From the NCBI GenBank assembly GCA_023150375.1, contig JAKLLA010000026.1:1-45345 (forward strand): a stretch of DNA of 45,345 bases. Reading direction: 5' to 3'. Below, one piece after another: positions 19,475 through 28,463 of this stretch (position 1 is its first letter; every line of letters starts with the position of its first letter). This DNA comes from Burkholderiaceae bacterium. Its GTDB lineage: Bacteria; Pseudomonadota; Gammaproteobacteria; Burkholderiales; Burkholderiaceae_C. The notes beneath the pieces were generated by a model that saw only the letters and a program-made list of their open reading frames with translations, had not been told where the DNA came from and did no database searches. Made by a program: the position numbers and the translations under genes.

Positions 19475-20437
19475 ATGCTCAATGTCTTCACCCTGTCCAA
19501 CGGCCGCCTGATCCAGCAGGAGGTGGCCGACGCGGACGCGCTGGCGCAGGTCCATCCCGTCTGGGTCGACCTGGAGGCGCCGACCCCCGCCGAAAAGGGC
19601 TGGGTGCAGGCCCGCTTCGGCCTGGCCATTCCCGACGACATCGTCGACGACGACCTGGAGGAGTCCGCCCGCTTCTACGAGGAGGACAACGGCGAGCTGC
19701 ACATCCGCTCGGACTTCCTGATCGACGACGGCGAGACGCCGCGCAACGTGCGGGTGGCCTTCATCCTGCACGAGAAGGTGCTGTTCTCGGTACACGCCGA
19801 GGATCTGCCGGTGTTCCGGCTGCTGCGCCTGCGCGCCCGGCGCATCCCCGCGCTGATCGAGGACGCCAAGGACGTGCTGCTCAAGCTCTACGACGCCGAC
19901 GCGGAGTACTCCGCCGATGCGCTCGAGGGCATCTACGACGAGCTCGAGAAGGTCAGCGCCCGCGTGCTCAAGCAGGACTTCGACGACCACGCCGCCGGGG
20001 CGGCGCTGGCCTCGATCGCCCGCGAGGAGGACCTGAACGGGCGCATCCGCCGCAATGTCATGGACACCCGTCGCGCGGTGAGCTTCATGATGCGCGCGCG
20101 CATGCTCAATGCCGAGCAGTTCGAGGAGGCGCGCCAGATCCTGCGCGACATCGACTCGCTGGACAGCCACACCGCCTTCCTGTTCGACAAGATCAACTTC
20201 CTGCTCGATGCCACGGTGGGCTTCGTCAACATCAACCAGAACAAGATCATCAAGATCTTCTCGGTGGCCAGCGTGGCCCTGCTGCCGCCCACGCTGATCG
20301 CCAGCATCTACGGCATGAACTTCCGGCACATGCCCGAGCTGAACCAGACCTGGGGCTACCCGCTGGCGCTGGGGCTGATGCTGGCCTCGGTGGCCGCGCC
20401 GCTGCTGTACTTCCGGCGCAAGGGCTGGATGCGCTGA
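19475..20437 (+). CDS. corA: CorA-type magnesium/cobalt channel
   Basis: A 320-residue CorA. The N-terminal cytoplasmic funnel domain is followed by the long stalk helix and two C-terminal membrane helices (about residues 262-282 and 295-313). The pore signature YGMNFRHMPELNQTWGYPLAL contains the GMN motif. The protein ends with a basic FRRKGWMR tail, as is usual. The start MLNVFTLSNGRLIQ at 19475 is the family start, with AGGA before it; the open frame upstream is not conserved-looking. It would take up Mg2+ (and Co2+) through the inner membrane. Confidence 0.96.
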   Translation: MLNVFTLSNGRLIQQEVADADALAQVHPVWVDLEAPTPAEKGWVQARFGLAIPDDIVDDDLEESARFYEEDNGELHIRSDFLIDDGETPRNVRVAFILHEKVLFSVHAEDLPVFRLLRLRARRIPALIEDAKDVLLKLYDADAEYSADALEGIYDELEKVSARVLKQDFDDHAAGAALASIAREEDLNGRIRRNVMDTRRAVSFMMRARMLNAEQFEEARQILRDIDSLDSHTAFLFDKINFLLDATVGFVNINQNKIIKIFSVASVALLPPTLIASIYGMNFRHMPELNQTWGYPLALGLMLASVAAPLLYFRRKGWMR

Positions 20438-20570
20438 GCCGCGCCGCACACGCGGCGGGCCCGGATGGGCAATCTGCACGCACCGGCCGCAGACGGGCTG
20501 CCTACACTGGTTCAGCCCCGTCGGCCCGGCGCCGATGTACCGGGTTGTGTTTTCTCGCCGAGCCCCGCCC

Positions 20571-21050
20571 ATGCGCCCCAGCCGCCCTGCCCTGCCCCGC
20601 TTCGCTGCCACCCTGGGCCTGTGGGTCCTGCTTGCCGCGGGGGCCCAGGCGCAGTTCGCGACGCCGCCGCAGCCCCTGCCAGCGCCGGAGCTGCCCGCCT
20701 CCGAGGCCGACTCGGCCAAGGCCTACCGCCAGGACGCCGCGCGCCATCTCTACCTGACCTACCCGATGCAGGTGCTGCGCGGCAAGCTGCCGCCGCTGCT
20801 CTACGCGGTGGCCGTGGTCGAGACGACGCTCGACCCCACCGGCCAGGTGCTGAAGGTGGAAATCACCCGCGAACCGGCCGCCGCCAAGGAAGTCATGCCC
20901 TGGATCGTGCAGATGATCCAGCGTGCCGGCCCCTACCCGGCCCCGGCCCGCATGGGCGAGACGATCTACACCGACATCTGGCTGGTCGACAGGAGCGGAC
21001 GCTTCCAGCTCGACACCCTCACCGAAGGGCAGCGCGGCGCAGGGGATTGA
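20571..21050 (+). CDS. Secreted TonB C-terminal-like protein
   Basis: A 159-residue protein with a clear signal peptide (MRPSRPALPRFAATLGLWVLLAAGAQA|Q). The rest resembles the TonB C-terminal fold seen in many small periplasmic proteins: LLYAVAVVETTLDPTGQVLKVEITREP is the usual beta-strand segment with the DxxG turn. It lacks the membrane anchor and Pro-rich spacer of a true TonB. The role is unknown. The start at 20571 is chosen because it begins the signal peptide; an ATG at 20535 is in frame. It stands alone between corA and the minus-strand lipid operon. Confidence 0.75.
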   Translation: MRPSRPALPRFAATLGLWVLLAAGAQAQFATPPQPLPAPELPASEADSAKAYRQDAARHLYLTYPMQVLRGKLPPLLYAVAVVETTLDPTGQVLKVEITREPAAAKEVMPWIVQMIQRAGPYPAPARMGETIYTDIWLVDRSGRFQLDTLTEGQRGAGD

Positions 21051-21156
21051 CGCCCCCGAAGCGCCTGCAGTGCCCCCCAGGCGGCCACGCTGGCGGAACG
21101 GCGCAGCCGGATCCGCGGCGTTCGCCGACCGAATACCTGCCGCCTCGTGCCGCAGA

Positions 21157-21636
21157 TCAGCTGGGGTCGGCGCTGCCGCGGCGGCGCAGCCAGCGCATCA
21201 GCGCCCCCAGCAGGGGCAGCTTGGCGTAGAGCTCCTCGGCAGCGTCCCAGTAGTCGCGGTGCAGGCGGACCTTGCCGCTGGCCGGGTCGAAGTCGAGCCG
21301 GCTGGCGCCACGCACCACCTGCTCCTGCGGACCCAGCCGCGCGGCACGGAAGCGGAACTGCCAGTCGACGAAGCAGGTGTGCCCCTCCACTACCGCATGC
21401 TCGACGACGAAGTGCGGCGTCTGCAGCTGGGCGTACATGTGCGCGAAGATGCGCCGGATCGCCGCCGTGCCCCGCACCTCGTTGAAGGGATCCTTGAAGA
21501 AGGCGTCTTCGCAGTAGACGCGGTCGAGCCGGTCGAGGTCGGCCGGACTCAGGTCCTCGAAGAAGGCCACCACTGCGGCCACCCGGGGGTCCGGGTGGCC
21601 GCGGAGTGACGTCGGCGCCGTGTCGCGGGCGCTCAT
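21157..21636 (-). CDS. NTF2-like (SnoaL-type) protein
   Basis: A 159-residue alpha+beta cone protein. The N-terminal VAAVVAFFEDLSPADLDRLDRVYCEDAFFKDPFNEVRGTAAIRRIFAHMY and the later CFVDWQFRFRA and LDFDPASGKVRLHRDYWDAAEELYAKLPLLG segments are typical of the nuclear transport factor 2/SnoaL superfamily. Such proteins often sit with SDR, DUF1365 and Cfa-like genes in light or singlet-oxygen regulons. Its ATG overlaps the stop of the SDR gene by 4 bases, so the two are translationally coupled. It is the last gene of the eight-gene run. Catalytic role unknown. Confidence 0.88.
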   Translation of the reverse strand: MSARDTAPTSLRGHPDPRVAAVVAFFEDLSPADLDRLDRVYCEDAFFKDPFNEVRGTAAIRRIFAHMYAQLQTPHFVVEHAVVEGHTCFVDWQFRFRAARLGPQEQVVRGASRLDFDPASGKVRLHRDYWDAAEELYAKLPLLGALMRWLRRRGSADPS

Positions 21637-22406
21637 AGCCCGGTCACCCGGCGCAGCAGCGGAAAGTACAGGCGGTGCGGCAGGCGCCGCAGCAGGCGCA
21701 GCACGCCGGTGAAGCGGCGCGGGAAGTGCATCTCGAAATCACCCCGCGCCCAGCCAGCCAGGATCTCGCGCGCGGCCTCGTCGGGCTGGATCAGCGCGGG
21801 CATCTCGAAGTCGTTGCCGGCCGTCAGCGGGGTCTGCACGAAGCCGGGGTTGACCAGCGACACGCCCAGGCCCTGGCTGGCCAGGTCGAAATAGAGGCAC
21901 TCGGCCAGGTTGTTCAGCGCCGCCTTGGTCGGCCCGTAGGCCAGCGCCCTCGGCAGGCCGCGCCAGCCGGCCACGCTGGCGACGAAGCTGAGGTGCCCCT
22001 GTCCCTGCGCGAGCAGGGCTGGCAGCACGGCCTCGAGCACATGCAGCGCGCCGACGTAATTCACCTGCTGGTGGCGCAGCATGTCGTCGACGTCCAGCGC
22101 AGTGGCGCGCTGGGCCCGGTAGTGGCCGGCGCAGAACATCACCAGGTCGATGCGCCCCCACTGGCTGCGCAGCTGGTCGTGCGCGGCCAGCACGGACTCG
22201 CGCTGGGTGACATCGAGCGGCAGCGCCAGCGCGCCGGGATAGGTGTCGACGAAGCCCTCCAGCGCCGCCCGGCTGCGCCCGGACACCGCCACATGGGCGC
22301 CGGCCCGGGCGAGCCGGGCGGCGGTGGCCCGGCCGATGCCGCTGGAGGCGCCGACGATCCAGACCACGCGGCCCGTCCAGTCGGTCAGGGGGGGATTCAT
22401 CGGCAT
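21633..22406 (-). CDS. Short-chain dehydrogenase/reductase
   Basis: A 257-residue SDR. The cofactor motif VWIVGASSGIGRATAARLARAG (TGxxxGxG type) is near residues 14-35. The NAG-like segment is MFCAGHYRA, and the catalytic YxxxK is YGPTKAALNNLAE with the Ser in SFVASVAGW. It probably oxidises or reduces a lipid-related substrate with NAD(P). The first ATG (22406) is chosen because GAGGT lies five bases before it. It is 52 bases after the DUF3833 gene and overlaps the NTF2-like gene by 4 bases. Confidence 0.92.
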   Translation of the reverse strand: MPMNPPLTDWTGRVVWIVGASSGIGRATAARLARAGAHVAVSGRSRAALEGFVDTYPGALALPLDVTQRESVLAAHDQLRSQWGRIDLVMFCAGHYRAQRATALDVDDMLRHQQVNYVGALHVLEAVLPALLAQGQGHLSFVASVAGWRGLPRALAYGPTKAALNNLAECLYFDLASQGLGVSLVNPGFVQTPLTAGNDFEMPALIQPDEAAREILAGWARGDFEMHFPRRFTGVLRLLRRLPHRLYFPLLRRVTGL

Positions 22407-22458
22407 GCGGACCTCGCTGCGAAGAAGTGCCAGGGGACGCGCGGCATCGGACGAGGGG

Positions 22459-23046
22459 TCAGGGCCGCGTGAAGGCCAGGGTCACCTCGCCCAGGCGCAG
22501 GCCGAACTTGCTCATCACCGCGCGGTTGATCATCACCTTCTCGTCCACCAGGTACATCCAGTCGTCGAACTGCACCTCCCAGACCCGGCCGTCCACCGGC
22601 AGGCGCAGGGTGTACTGCCAGCGCAGCGCATTGCCGGCCGCCTCGCCGCGGGCCGTGCCGACCACGTCGTCGGCCCGGCCGCTCCAGCGTCCGCCGCCCT
22701 CGTGGCGCAGGCGCCAGACGCGGCGCTCCTGACGGCCGTCACTGTAGGTGAAATCCTCTTCCAGCACGCCTTCGTCCCCCGTCCAGGTGCCCCGCATCTG
22801 CACCGTGAAGCGGCGCTGCACCCGGCCGCTGCGGTCGGTGAAGATGCCATGGGCCACCAGGGGGCCGTCGAAGTAGCGCCGCAGGTCCAGCTCCGGCTTC
22901 TGGCCGGCATGCTCCTGCACCGTCGGCCCACCGGCGCAGCCGGTCAGGCCCAGCGCCAACACCAGCAGCGCGACGCCACGCCGTGGCATGCGCAGAGGCA
23001 GAGTGACCTGGGGCGTCAGGCGAGACAGCAGGGAAGACGACGACAT
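22459..23046 (-). CDS. DUF3833 family lipoprotein
   Basis: A 195-residue protein with a basic N-terminus, a hydrophobic core and a lipobox LALGLTGC near residue 36. The domain that follows (ELDLRRYFDGPLVAHGIFTDRSGRVQRRFTVQMRGTW...LEEDFTYSDG...WQYTLRLPVDGRVWEVQFDDWMYL) is the DUF3833 pattern. GGAGG lies well placed before the ATG at 23046. Members cluster with Cfa-like, DUF1365 and FAD oxidoreductase genes. The domain looks beta-rich and lipocalin-like, so binding of a lipid is possible, but no function is established that I know of. Confidence 0.88.
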   Translation of the reverse strand: MSSSSLLSRLTPQVTLPLRMPRRGVALLVLALGLTGCAGGPTVQEHAGQKPELDLRRYFDGPLVAHGIFTDRSGRVQRRFTVQMRGTWTGDEGVLEEDFTYSDGRQERRVWRLRHEGGGRWSGRADDVVGTARGEAAGNALRWQYTLRLPVDGRVWEVQFDDWMYLVDEKVMINRAVMSKFGLRLGEVTLAFTRP

Positions 23047-23077
23047 GGAAAACCTCCGGAAGAGTCGAGCGAAGACA

Positions 23078-24394
23078 TCAGGACATTGCGCCCTGGGGCC
23101 GGGGCGCAGCGGCCTGCGGCGGGCGCGGCCAGAGCAGGCGGCGCAGCAGCAGCAGGGCCAGCAGCATCAGCACGCAGGGCAGCCCGGCGTAGACCCAGCC
23201 CAGCCAGGCCAGCCCCTGCGGATCGCGGCCCCCGGGCACGTAGCCCAGCGCACCGAGCAGCGGCAGCGCGAGGCCGGCGGCCAGCGCGAGGTTGAGCTTG
23301 GCCACCGCGTTCCACCAGCCGAACAGCAGCCCTTCCTCGACCGCCTGCCGGCCGGAATCGGCCGCCAGCTGCGCCAGCAGCGCCGGTGGCAGCGCCAGCT
23401 GCGCCCCCAGCGACAGGCCGCTGGCCAGGCAGACCCCCGCGAACAGGAGGGCATCGCCTGCGCCCAGCGTGGCCGCAGCCGCGAAGCCCGCCACCGCGGT
23501 CGCCATGCCCAGCCCCCAGGCGCGCACCGCCCCCCAGCGGCGCACGGCACGCACCCACAGCGGCAGCGAACCCGCGCCGGCGACGAAGTACAGCGCCAGG
23601 AAGGCGCCTTCCCAGGCCGGCGCCTGCAGGCGATCGCGGATGTAGAACAGCACCAGCGTGGCCGGAATCGCCACCGCGATCCCGCTGGCCGCGAAGACCG
23701 CCAGCAGGCGGCGAAAGCCCGCGCGCTGCCAGGGCGCCCAGAGCGTCGCCCGCTCGTGCGCCAGGTCGCCTGGCCGGGATCCCGCCGCAGCGCCCGCCGC
23801 CTGTGGCGCCAGCCGCAGCAGCCCCCAGCCCAGCAGCAGGCTGCCGACCAGCACCGCCGCCGTCACCTGCAGCCCGGCCAGGCTGGGCAGCACGCTGGCC
23901 AGCACCACGCCGACCAGCCCGGCGCCTTCGCGCGCGGCCACCCAGCGCGACTGCGCCGCCTCGCCGCCGCCCAGCCGGGCGCCCCAGGCCTGGTGCAGCA
24001 CGCTGGCCAGCGACCAGGCCGCGCAGGTCAGCGCCAGCCAGCCGGCGCACCAGGCCAGCAGGGCCGCACCGCTCAGGTCCGGCGCGAAGAACAGCTGCAC
24101 GAAGCCCAGCCCCACCACGAAGGCGGCCGCCCCGAGCAGGGACCAGGCGGCCCGGGGACCGCGCGCCAGGGCGCGGTCGGCCCAGCGGCCCAGCAGCGGG
24201 TCGACCAGCGCATCCAGTCCCCGCACCGCCAGCAGCAGCAGGCCCAGCGTGGCCAGCTCGACACCGTGCCGCTGGGCATAGTGCTGCGGCAGCTGCACGT
24301 ACAGCGGCAGCGCGACGAAGGCCAGCGGCGCACCGAGCACCCCGTAGGCCAGCCCGGCCGGCCAGCGCCAGGCGGCCGCCGGCGCGGCGCTCAT
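23078..24394 (-). CDS. MFS transporter (GPH-like)
   Basis: A 438-residue membrane protein with about twelve hydrophobic helices. The segment LGRWADRALARGPR (about residues 65-80), which follows DALVDPL, is the typical loop 2-3 of the MFS and of the glycoside-pentoside-hexuronide symporters. MFS genes of this kind regularly accompany Cfa-like and chalcone-isomerase-like genes in photooxidative-stress clusters. In that setting a lipid, lipid precursor or small hydrophobic compound is more likely than a sugar as substrate; this is inference. The ATG overlaps the TGA of the preceding gene (ATGA), so the two are coupled. Confidence 0.88.
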   Translation of the reverse strand: MSAAPAAAWRWPAGLAYGVLGAPLAFVALPLYVQLPQHYAQRHGVELATLGLLLLAVRGLDALVDPLLGRWADRALARGPRAAWSLLGAAAFVVGLGFVQLFFAPDLSGAALLAWCAGWLALTCAAWSLASVLHQAWGARLGGGEAAQSRWVAAREGAGLVGVVLASVLPSLAGLQVTAAVLVGSLLLGWGLLRLAPQAAGAAAGSRPGDLAHERATLWAPWQRAGFRRLLAVFAASGIAVAIPATLVLFYIRDRLQAPAWEGAFLALYFVAGAGSLPLWVRAVRRWGAVRAWGLGMATAVAGFAAAATLGAGDALLFAGVCLASGLSLGAQLALPPALLAQLAADSGRQAVEEGLLFGWWNAVAKLNLALAAGLALPLLGALGYVPGGRDPQGLAWLGWVYAGLPCVLMLLALLLLRRLLWPRPPQAAAPRPQGAMS

Positions 24395-24960
24395 CCGGCG
24401 GCCCCCAGCAGCGCGTCGCGCAGCGCGGCGTCACGCACCCGCGGCGACAGCCAGATGCCGAAGAAGCGAGCCCCGAACTCCGCATCGGCCAGCTCGCGGG
24501 TCGGCCGGCCGTTGTGGAAGAAGTGCGTGCCGCGCCCGGGCCGGTGCCAGCCGGACAGCCGGTCGCCGGCCTGCACGTCGGGAAAGGCCGCGCCCATCTG
24601 CGCGCGCCAGATCTCGGCGCGTGCAGGGTCCAGCGGCTGCTGGCGCTGCATTTCCTCGAGCGAGCGCTCGGCGATCGCCTCGCCGCTCAGCGAGCGGGCA
24701 TAGCGCAGTTCGAGCACGAAGCTCTGTGCCGCGTAGTTCAGCGGGTCGATGCGCTCGCGGGTCCACAGCCGGGCCTCGTAGATCGCCAGGCCGAACCAGC
24801 GCAGCTGCATGCGTCCCTGCTCGCGCGCGCCGGGCAGCCACTGCTGCACCTCGCGCGCCGAGGCATCGCCCTGCGCGCGCACCCGCGGCCCGGCCGCCAG
24901 CGCGGCGCCGGCCAGGATCAGGCGGCGACGGTCGAGGACCCCGCGGCGGTGCGCGATCAT
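24391..24960 (-). CDS. Chalcone-isomerase-like exported protein
   Basis: A 189-residue protein with a Tat-like or general signal (RRGVLDRRRLILAGAALAAGPRVRAQ). The body resembles bacterial chalcone-isomerase-like proteins: MQLRWFGLAIYEARLWT, then LELRYARSLSGEAIAERSLEEM and a C-terminal FFGIWLSP. In plants the fold is also a fatty-acid-binding protein. Bacterial members probably bind fatty acyl groups and do not isomerise flavonoids. It overlaps the cfa-like gene by 4 bases upstream and the MFS gene by 4 bases downstream, so all three are coupled. Confidence 0.85.
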   Translation of the reverse strand: MIAHRRGVLDRRRLILAGAALAAGPRVRAQGDASAREVQQWLPGAREQGRMQLRWFGLAIYEARLWTRERIDPLNYAAQSFVLELRYARSLSGEAIAERSLEEMQRQQPLDPARAEIWRAQMGAAFPDVQAGDRLSGWHRPGRGTHFFHNGRPTRELADAEFGARFFGIWLSPRVRDAALRDALLGAAG

Positions 24961-26222
24961 GCCGGCCGCCGCAGGGTGTACTGGACGACGTCGGTGCTGC
25001 CGGCGTCGAAGGCCGCCTCGCAGTAGGCCAGGTAGAAGCGCCAGGTGCGCTCGAAGGCTTCGTCGAAGCCCAGCCGGCGCACCGACTCGCGCTGCGCCTC
25101 GAAGGCGGCGCGCCAGCGGCGCAGCGTCTCGGCGTAGTCGCGGCCGAAGGCGAAGGCCTGCTCGACCACCAGGCCGGCGCGCTGCGCCTCGCGGCGGAAG
25201 GCCGCGTCGCAGGGCAGCATGCCGCCCGGGAAGATGTACTGCTGGATGAAGTCGCTGGAGCGGCGGTAGCGCTCGAACAGGTCGTCGCGGATCGTGATGG
25301 TCTGGATGCAGGCCCGCCCGCCCGGCTTCAGCAGGCGCTGCACCTGGCGGAAATAGGTGGGCCACTGCGCCTCGCCCACGGCCTCGAACATCTCGATGGA
25401 CAGCAGCGCGTCGAAGGGCTCGTCGCGCAGGTCGCGGTAGTCCTGCAGGCGCAGCTCGGCGCGCTCTGCCAGGCCGGCGCGGGCCAGCCGCTCCTGGCCC
25501 CAGCGCAGCTGCTCCTTCGACAGGGTGACGCCGGTCAGCTGCGCCTCGAACTCGCTGGCCGCCAGCTCGGCCACCGCGCCCCAGCCGCAGCCGATCTCGA
25601 GCACCCGCGCGCCCGGCTGCACCCCCGCCTCCTGCAGCGCGCGGCGCATCTTGGCGCGCTGCGCCTGCTCGAGCGGACGCTGCGCATCGCCCTCGAACCA
25701 GGCCGACGAGTAGTTCATCGTGCCGTCGAGCCAGCAGCGGTAGAACAGGTTGCCCAGGTCGTAGTGCAGATGGATGTTGCGCCGGCTGCCGCGGCGGCTG
25801 TTGCGGTTGAGCGCATGGCGCAGGCGATGCAGCAGGCCGCCCCACCAGCGGCCGTAGACCAGCGCCTCGAGCGCCTCGCGGTTGGCCAGCAGCAGGCGCA
25901 GCAGGCCGGCCAGGTCGGGCGTGTCCCAGCGACCTTCGATGTAGCTGCGAGCGAAGCCGATGTCGCCCTCGGCCAGCGCCGCCTGCAGCGGCGTCCAGTC
26001 GCGCAGCTGCACGCTGGCCTGCAGATCGCTGCCGTCCACCCCGAAAGTGCGGGTACGGCCGTCCGGCAGCTCGAGCTGCAGCCGCCCCTGCGGCAGGCGC
26101 TCGAGCAGCGCGAGGGCAGGACGCGCCGAGGCCGGCACGACCGCGGTGGCGGGCGCGGCAACGGCCGCTGACGACAGGGGGCGCGCCAGCGCCGACGGGA
26201 TCGGGACGGTGGTGTCGTTCAT
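24957..26222 (-). CDS. Cfa-family SAM-dependent phospholipid fatty-acid methyltransferase
   Basis: A 421-residue member of the cyclopropane-fatty-acid synthase family (COG2230). The SAM motif LEIGCGWGAVAEL is at residues 208-220. The substrate-side motifs YDLGNLFYRCWLDGTMNYSSAWF and SIEMFEAVGEAQWPTYF are clear. Compared from memory with E. coli Cfa, the bicarbonate-binding Cys139 is Ser173 and His266 is Gln307, while Glu239 (Glu280) and Tyr317 (Tyr363) are kept. This suggests methyl transfer to an unsaturated acyl chain without normal ring closure. It starts 55 bases after DUF1365 and ends in the ATGA overlap with the chalcone-isomerase-like gene. I do not use the symbol cfa because of these changes. 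Confidence 0.92.
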   Translation of the reverse strand: MNDTTVPIPSALARPLSSAAVAAPATAVVPASARPALALLERLPQGRLQLELPDGRTRTFGVDGSDLQASVQLRDWTPLQAALAEGDIGFARSYIEGRWDTPDLAGLLRLLLANREALEALVYGRWWGGLLHRLRHALNRNSRRGSRRNIHLHYDLGNLFYRCWLDGTMNYSSAWFEGDAQRPLEQAQRAKMRRALQEAGVQPGARVLEIGCGWGAVAELAASEFEAQLTGVTLSKEQLRWGQERLARAGLAERAELRLQDYRDLRDEPFDALLSIEMFEAVGEAQWPTYFRQVQRLLKPGGRACIQTITIRDDLFERYRRSSDFIQQYIFPGGMLPCDAAFRREAQRAGLVVEQAFAFGRDYAETLRRWRAAFEAQRESVRRLGFDEAFERTWRFYLAYCEAAFDAGSTDVVQYTLRRPA

Positions 26223-26277
26223 GACGGGTTCGGCAACAGGGGGTGGAGGGGGTTCGATCGGACGGGCGGGCCGGCCG

Positions 26278-27069
26278 TCAGCGGCTGACCGGCAGGGCCG
26301 GCGGCAGCGGCTTGCGCCAGAAGGGCACGCGCTGCAGCCACAGCCGCAGGGCCTGCCAGTGGATGCGCGCGACGATGCCGAAGGTCAGCAGCGGCATGCG
26401 CAGCGCCATGCGCCTCAGCGCAGGGCGGTCGAGCGGCTCGAGCTGGCCGCTCACGCTGGTGGACAGCAGGGCGCCCTCGGCATCGTCGAGGTCGACCCGG
26501 GCCACGCTGCGCGCGGGCGCACCGTCGGCGCCGTCGACACGCAGGAAGCGGAAGCGGTAGCGGCCCTCGACACGACAGAACGGCGAGACGTGGAACACCT
26601 TGCGCGCCTGCACCTCGCGGCCCCAGCCCAGCGTCGGGCCGTCGAGCAGGTAGACATGGCGCTCGCCGAAGGTGTTGTTCACCTCGGCCAGCACGGCCGC
26701 CAGCGAGCCGTCGGCGCGCTGCGCGAACCAGAAGCTCACCGGCTTGAAGGCGAAGCCGAACACGCGCGGGTAGGTGTGCAGCCAGATCTCGCCGTCGGCA
26801 TCGTCGACGCCGGCCTCGGCCAGCAGGCGCTCGCACCAGGCCAGCGCATCCGGGCCGCCCTCGCCGTGATCCCGGTCGTGGAAGCTCATCCAGCCCCGGC
26901 CGTTGCGCGACAGCAGCGGCTCGGGTGCCTCGCGCAGGCGGCGCATCGGCAGCATCAGGAACCAGGTCGGGTAGCGGAACTCATGGCGCACCGGCCGCTG
27001 GCGGACATGCCGCACCAGGCCACAGCCGAGCCGGGCCGCCGGTTCGCTTCGATCGTTCGCGGCATGCAT
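26278..27069 (-). CDS. DUF1365 family protein
   Basis: A 263-residue protein. The N-terminal VRHVRQRPVRHEFRYPTWFLMLPM, the central LHTYPRVFGFAFKPVSFWFAQRADGSLAAVLAEVNNTFGERHVYLL and KVFHVSPFCRVEGRYRFRF are the DUF1365 signatures. The family almost always sits between an FAD-dependent amine-oxidase-like protein and a Cfa-like methyltransferase, as here. This points to a shared step in membrane fatty-acid modification. The catalytic role is not known to me. The ATG at 27069 is 11 bases after the stop of the upstream FAD gene. Confidence 0.92.
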   Translation of the reverse strand: MHAANDRSEPAARLGCGLVRHVRQRPVRHEFRYPTWFLMLPMRRLREAPEPLLSRNGRGWMSFHDRDHGEGGPDALAWCERLLAEAGVDDADGEIWLHTYPRVFGFAFKPVSFWFAQRADGSLAAVLAEVNNTFGERHVYLLDGPTLGWGREVQARKVFHVSPFCRVEGRYRFRFLRVDGADGAPARSVARVDLDDAEGALLSTSVSGQLEPLDRPALRRMALRMPLLTFGIVARIHWQALRLWLQRVPFWRKPLPPALPVSR

Positions 27070-27080
27070 GGTCGCGCGCC

Positions 27081-28394
27081 TCAGGCCGCCAGCCGGGGGG
27101 CCTGCGCCGCCCAGCCGGCCTGCATCGCCGCCACCACGGACTGGGCCGACTTCAGGCCGTCCTCGTGGAAGCCGTAGCCGGTCCAGGCCCCGCAGAACCA
27201 GAGCCTGCGCTGCCCCTGCAGCTCGCCCAGACGCGCCTGGGCGGCAATCGCCGCGCGGTCGAACACCGGGTGGGCGTAGTCGAACTCGCCCAGGACCCGG
27301 GCGGGGTCGGGCTCGCGCACCGGGTTGAGCGACACGATGACCTCCTGCGCGAAGGGCAGCGGCTGCAGCCGGTTGATCAGGTAGTGCAGGCAGACCGCCC
27401 GCGCCTCGCCCGACTCGCTGCCGCCGTGCTCGTAGTTCCAGGCCGCCCAGGCGGCGCGGCGGCGCGGCAGCAGGGCGGTATCGGTGTGCAGCACGGCCCG
27501 GTTGGCATGAAAGCGGATCGCCCCGAGCAGTTCCTGCTCCACTGCGCTGGCCTGCGCGCCCAGCAGCGCCAGCGACTGATCGGCGTGGCAGGCCAGCACC
27601 ACCTCGTCGAAATGCTCGCTGCCATGCCGGCTGTGCACCATCACCCCGTCGGTCAGCGGCCGCACCGCCTCCACCGGGCAGCGCAGGCGCAGGTCGGCCA
27701 CGCGCGGCAGCAGCCGCTGCACGTACTCGCGCGAGCCGCCGCGCACGGTGTGCCACTGCGGACGGTCCTCGATCTGCAGCAGGCCGTGGTTGTGGCAGAA
27801 GCGGATCAGCGTGGCCACCGGAAAGCGCAGCATCTGCTCGGTCGGGCAGGACCAGATGCAGGCCACCATCGGCAGGAAGTACCAGCGCCGGAAGGCCTCG
27901 GAAAAGCCCTGCGCGTCGAGGAACTCGCCGATGGACTGGTCCAGCTGCGCCTCGCTGCCCTCCCGCGCCAGCGCCGTGGTGACCCGATTGAAGCGCAGCA
28001 GGTCGGCCAGCATGCGCAGGAAGCGCGGGCGGGCCAGATTGCGCCGCTGCGCGAAGACGGTCGACAGATTGCTGCCCGACCATTCCAGCCGGCCCTGCTC
28101 GGCCTGCACCGAGAAGGACATGTCCGACGGTGCGGTGGGCACGCCCAGCTGCTCGAACAGTCCGAGCAGCTGCGGATAGGTCCGGTGGTTGAAGACGAGG
28201 AAGCCGGTGTCCACGCCATGCCGCACGGGCTGGCCGTCGGCACCGGGCAGCGTCACATCCACCGTGTGGGCGTGACCCCCGGCGTAATCGCCAGCCTCGA
28301 AGAGCGTCACCCGGCAGCGCCGGCCGGGTTCGCTGAGCAGCCAGGCGGCCGACAGGCCGGCGATGCCCGACCCCACCACGGCAACGCGCTTCAT
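27081..28394 (-). CDS. FAD/NAD(P)-dependent oxidoreductase (amine-oxidase/desaturase-like)
   Basis: A 437-residue flavoprotein. The N-terminal dinucleotide fold MKRVAVVGSGIAGLSAAWLLSE and the following LFEAGDYAGGHAHTVDV are characteristic. The HTVDVTLPGADGQPVRHGVDTGFLVFNHRTYPQLLGLFEQLGV region matches the subfamily linked with DUF1365 and Cfa-like genes. The open frame continues to 28784, but the ATG at 28394 gives the family start and has GGGAGG five bases before it. It is the first gene of the run. Related proteins in furan fatty-acid pathways are lipid desaturases, so lipid oxidation is a reasonable guess. The long leader upstream is described separately. Confidence 0.92.
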   Translation of the reverse strand: MKRVAVVGSGIAGLSAAWLLSEPGRRCRVTLFEAGDYAGGHAHTVDVTLPGADGQPVRHGVDTGFLVFNHRTYPQLLGLFEQLGVPTAPSDMSFSVQAEQGRLEWSGSNLSTVFAQRRNLARPRFLRMLADLLRFNRVTTALAREGSEAQLDQSIGEFLDAQGFSEAFRRWYFLPMVACIWSCPTEQMLRFPVATLIRFCHNHGLLQIEDRPQWHTVRGGSREYVQRLLPRVADLRLRCPVEAVRPLTDGVMVHSRHGSEHFDEVVLACHADQSLALLGAQASAVEQELLGAIRFHANRAVLHTDTALLPRRRAAWAAWNYEHGGSESGEARAVCLHYLINRLQPLPFAQEVIVSLNPVREPDPARVLGEFDYAHPVFDRAAIAAQARLGELQGQRRLWFCGAWTGYGFHEDGLKSAQSVVAAMQAGWAAQAPRLAA

Positions 28395-28463
28395 GACGGC
28401 CTCCCGACCGGGCGGCCGCCCGTCAGGGGTGACCTGCGGGCGGCCTGCGGCGCGAAGAAGAAG

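Noticed and set aside
18995..20719. Minus-strand frame of 574 codons opposite corA.
   Set aside because: It covers the corA antisense and the hpf leader; the composition is a shadow of corA.
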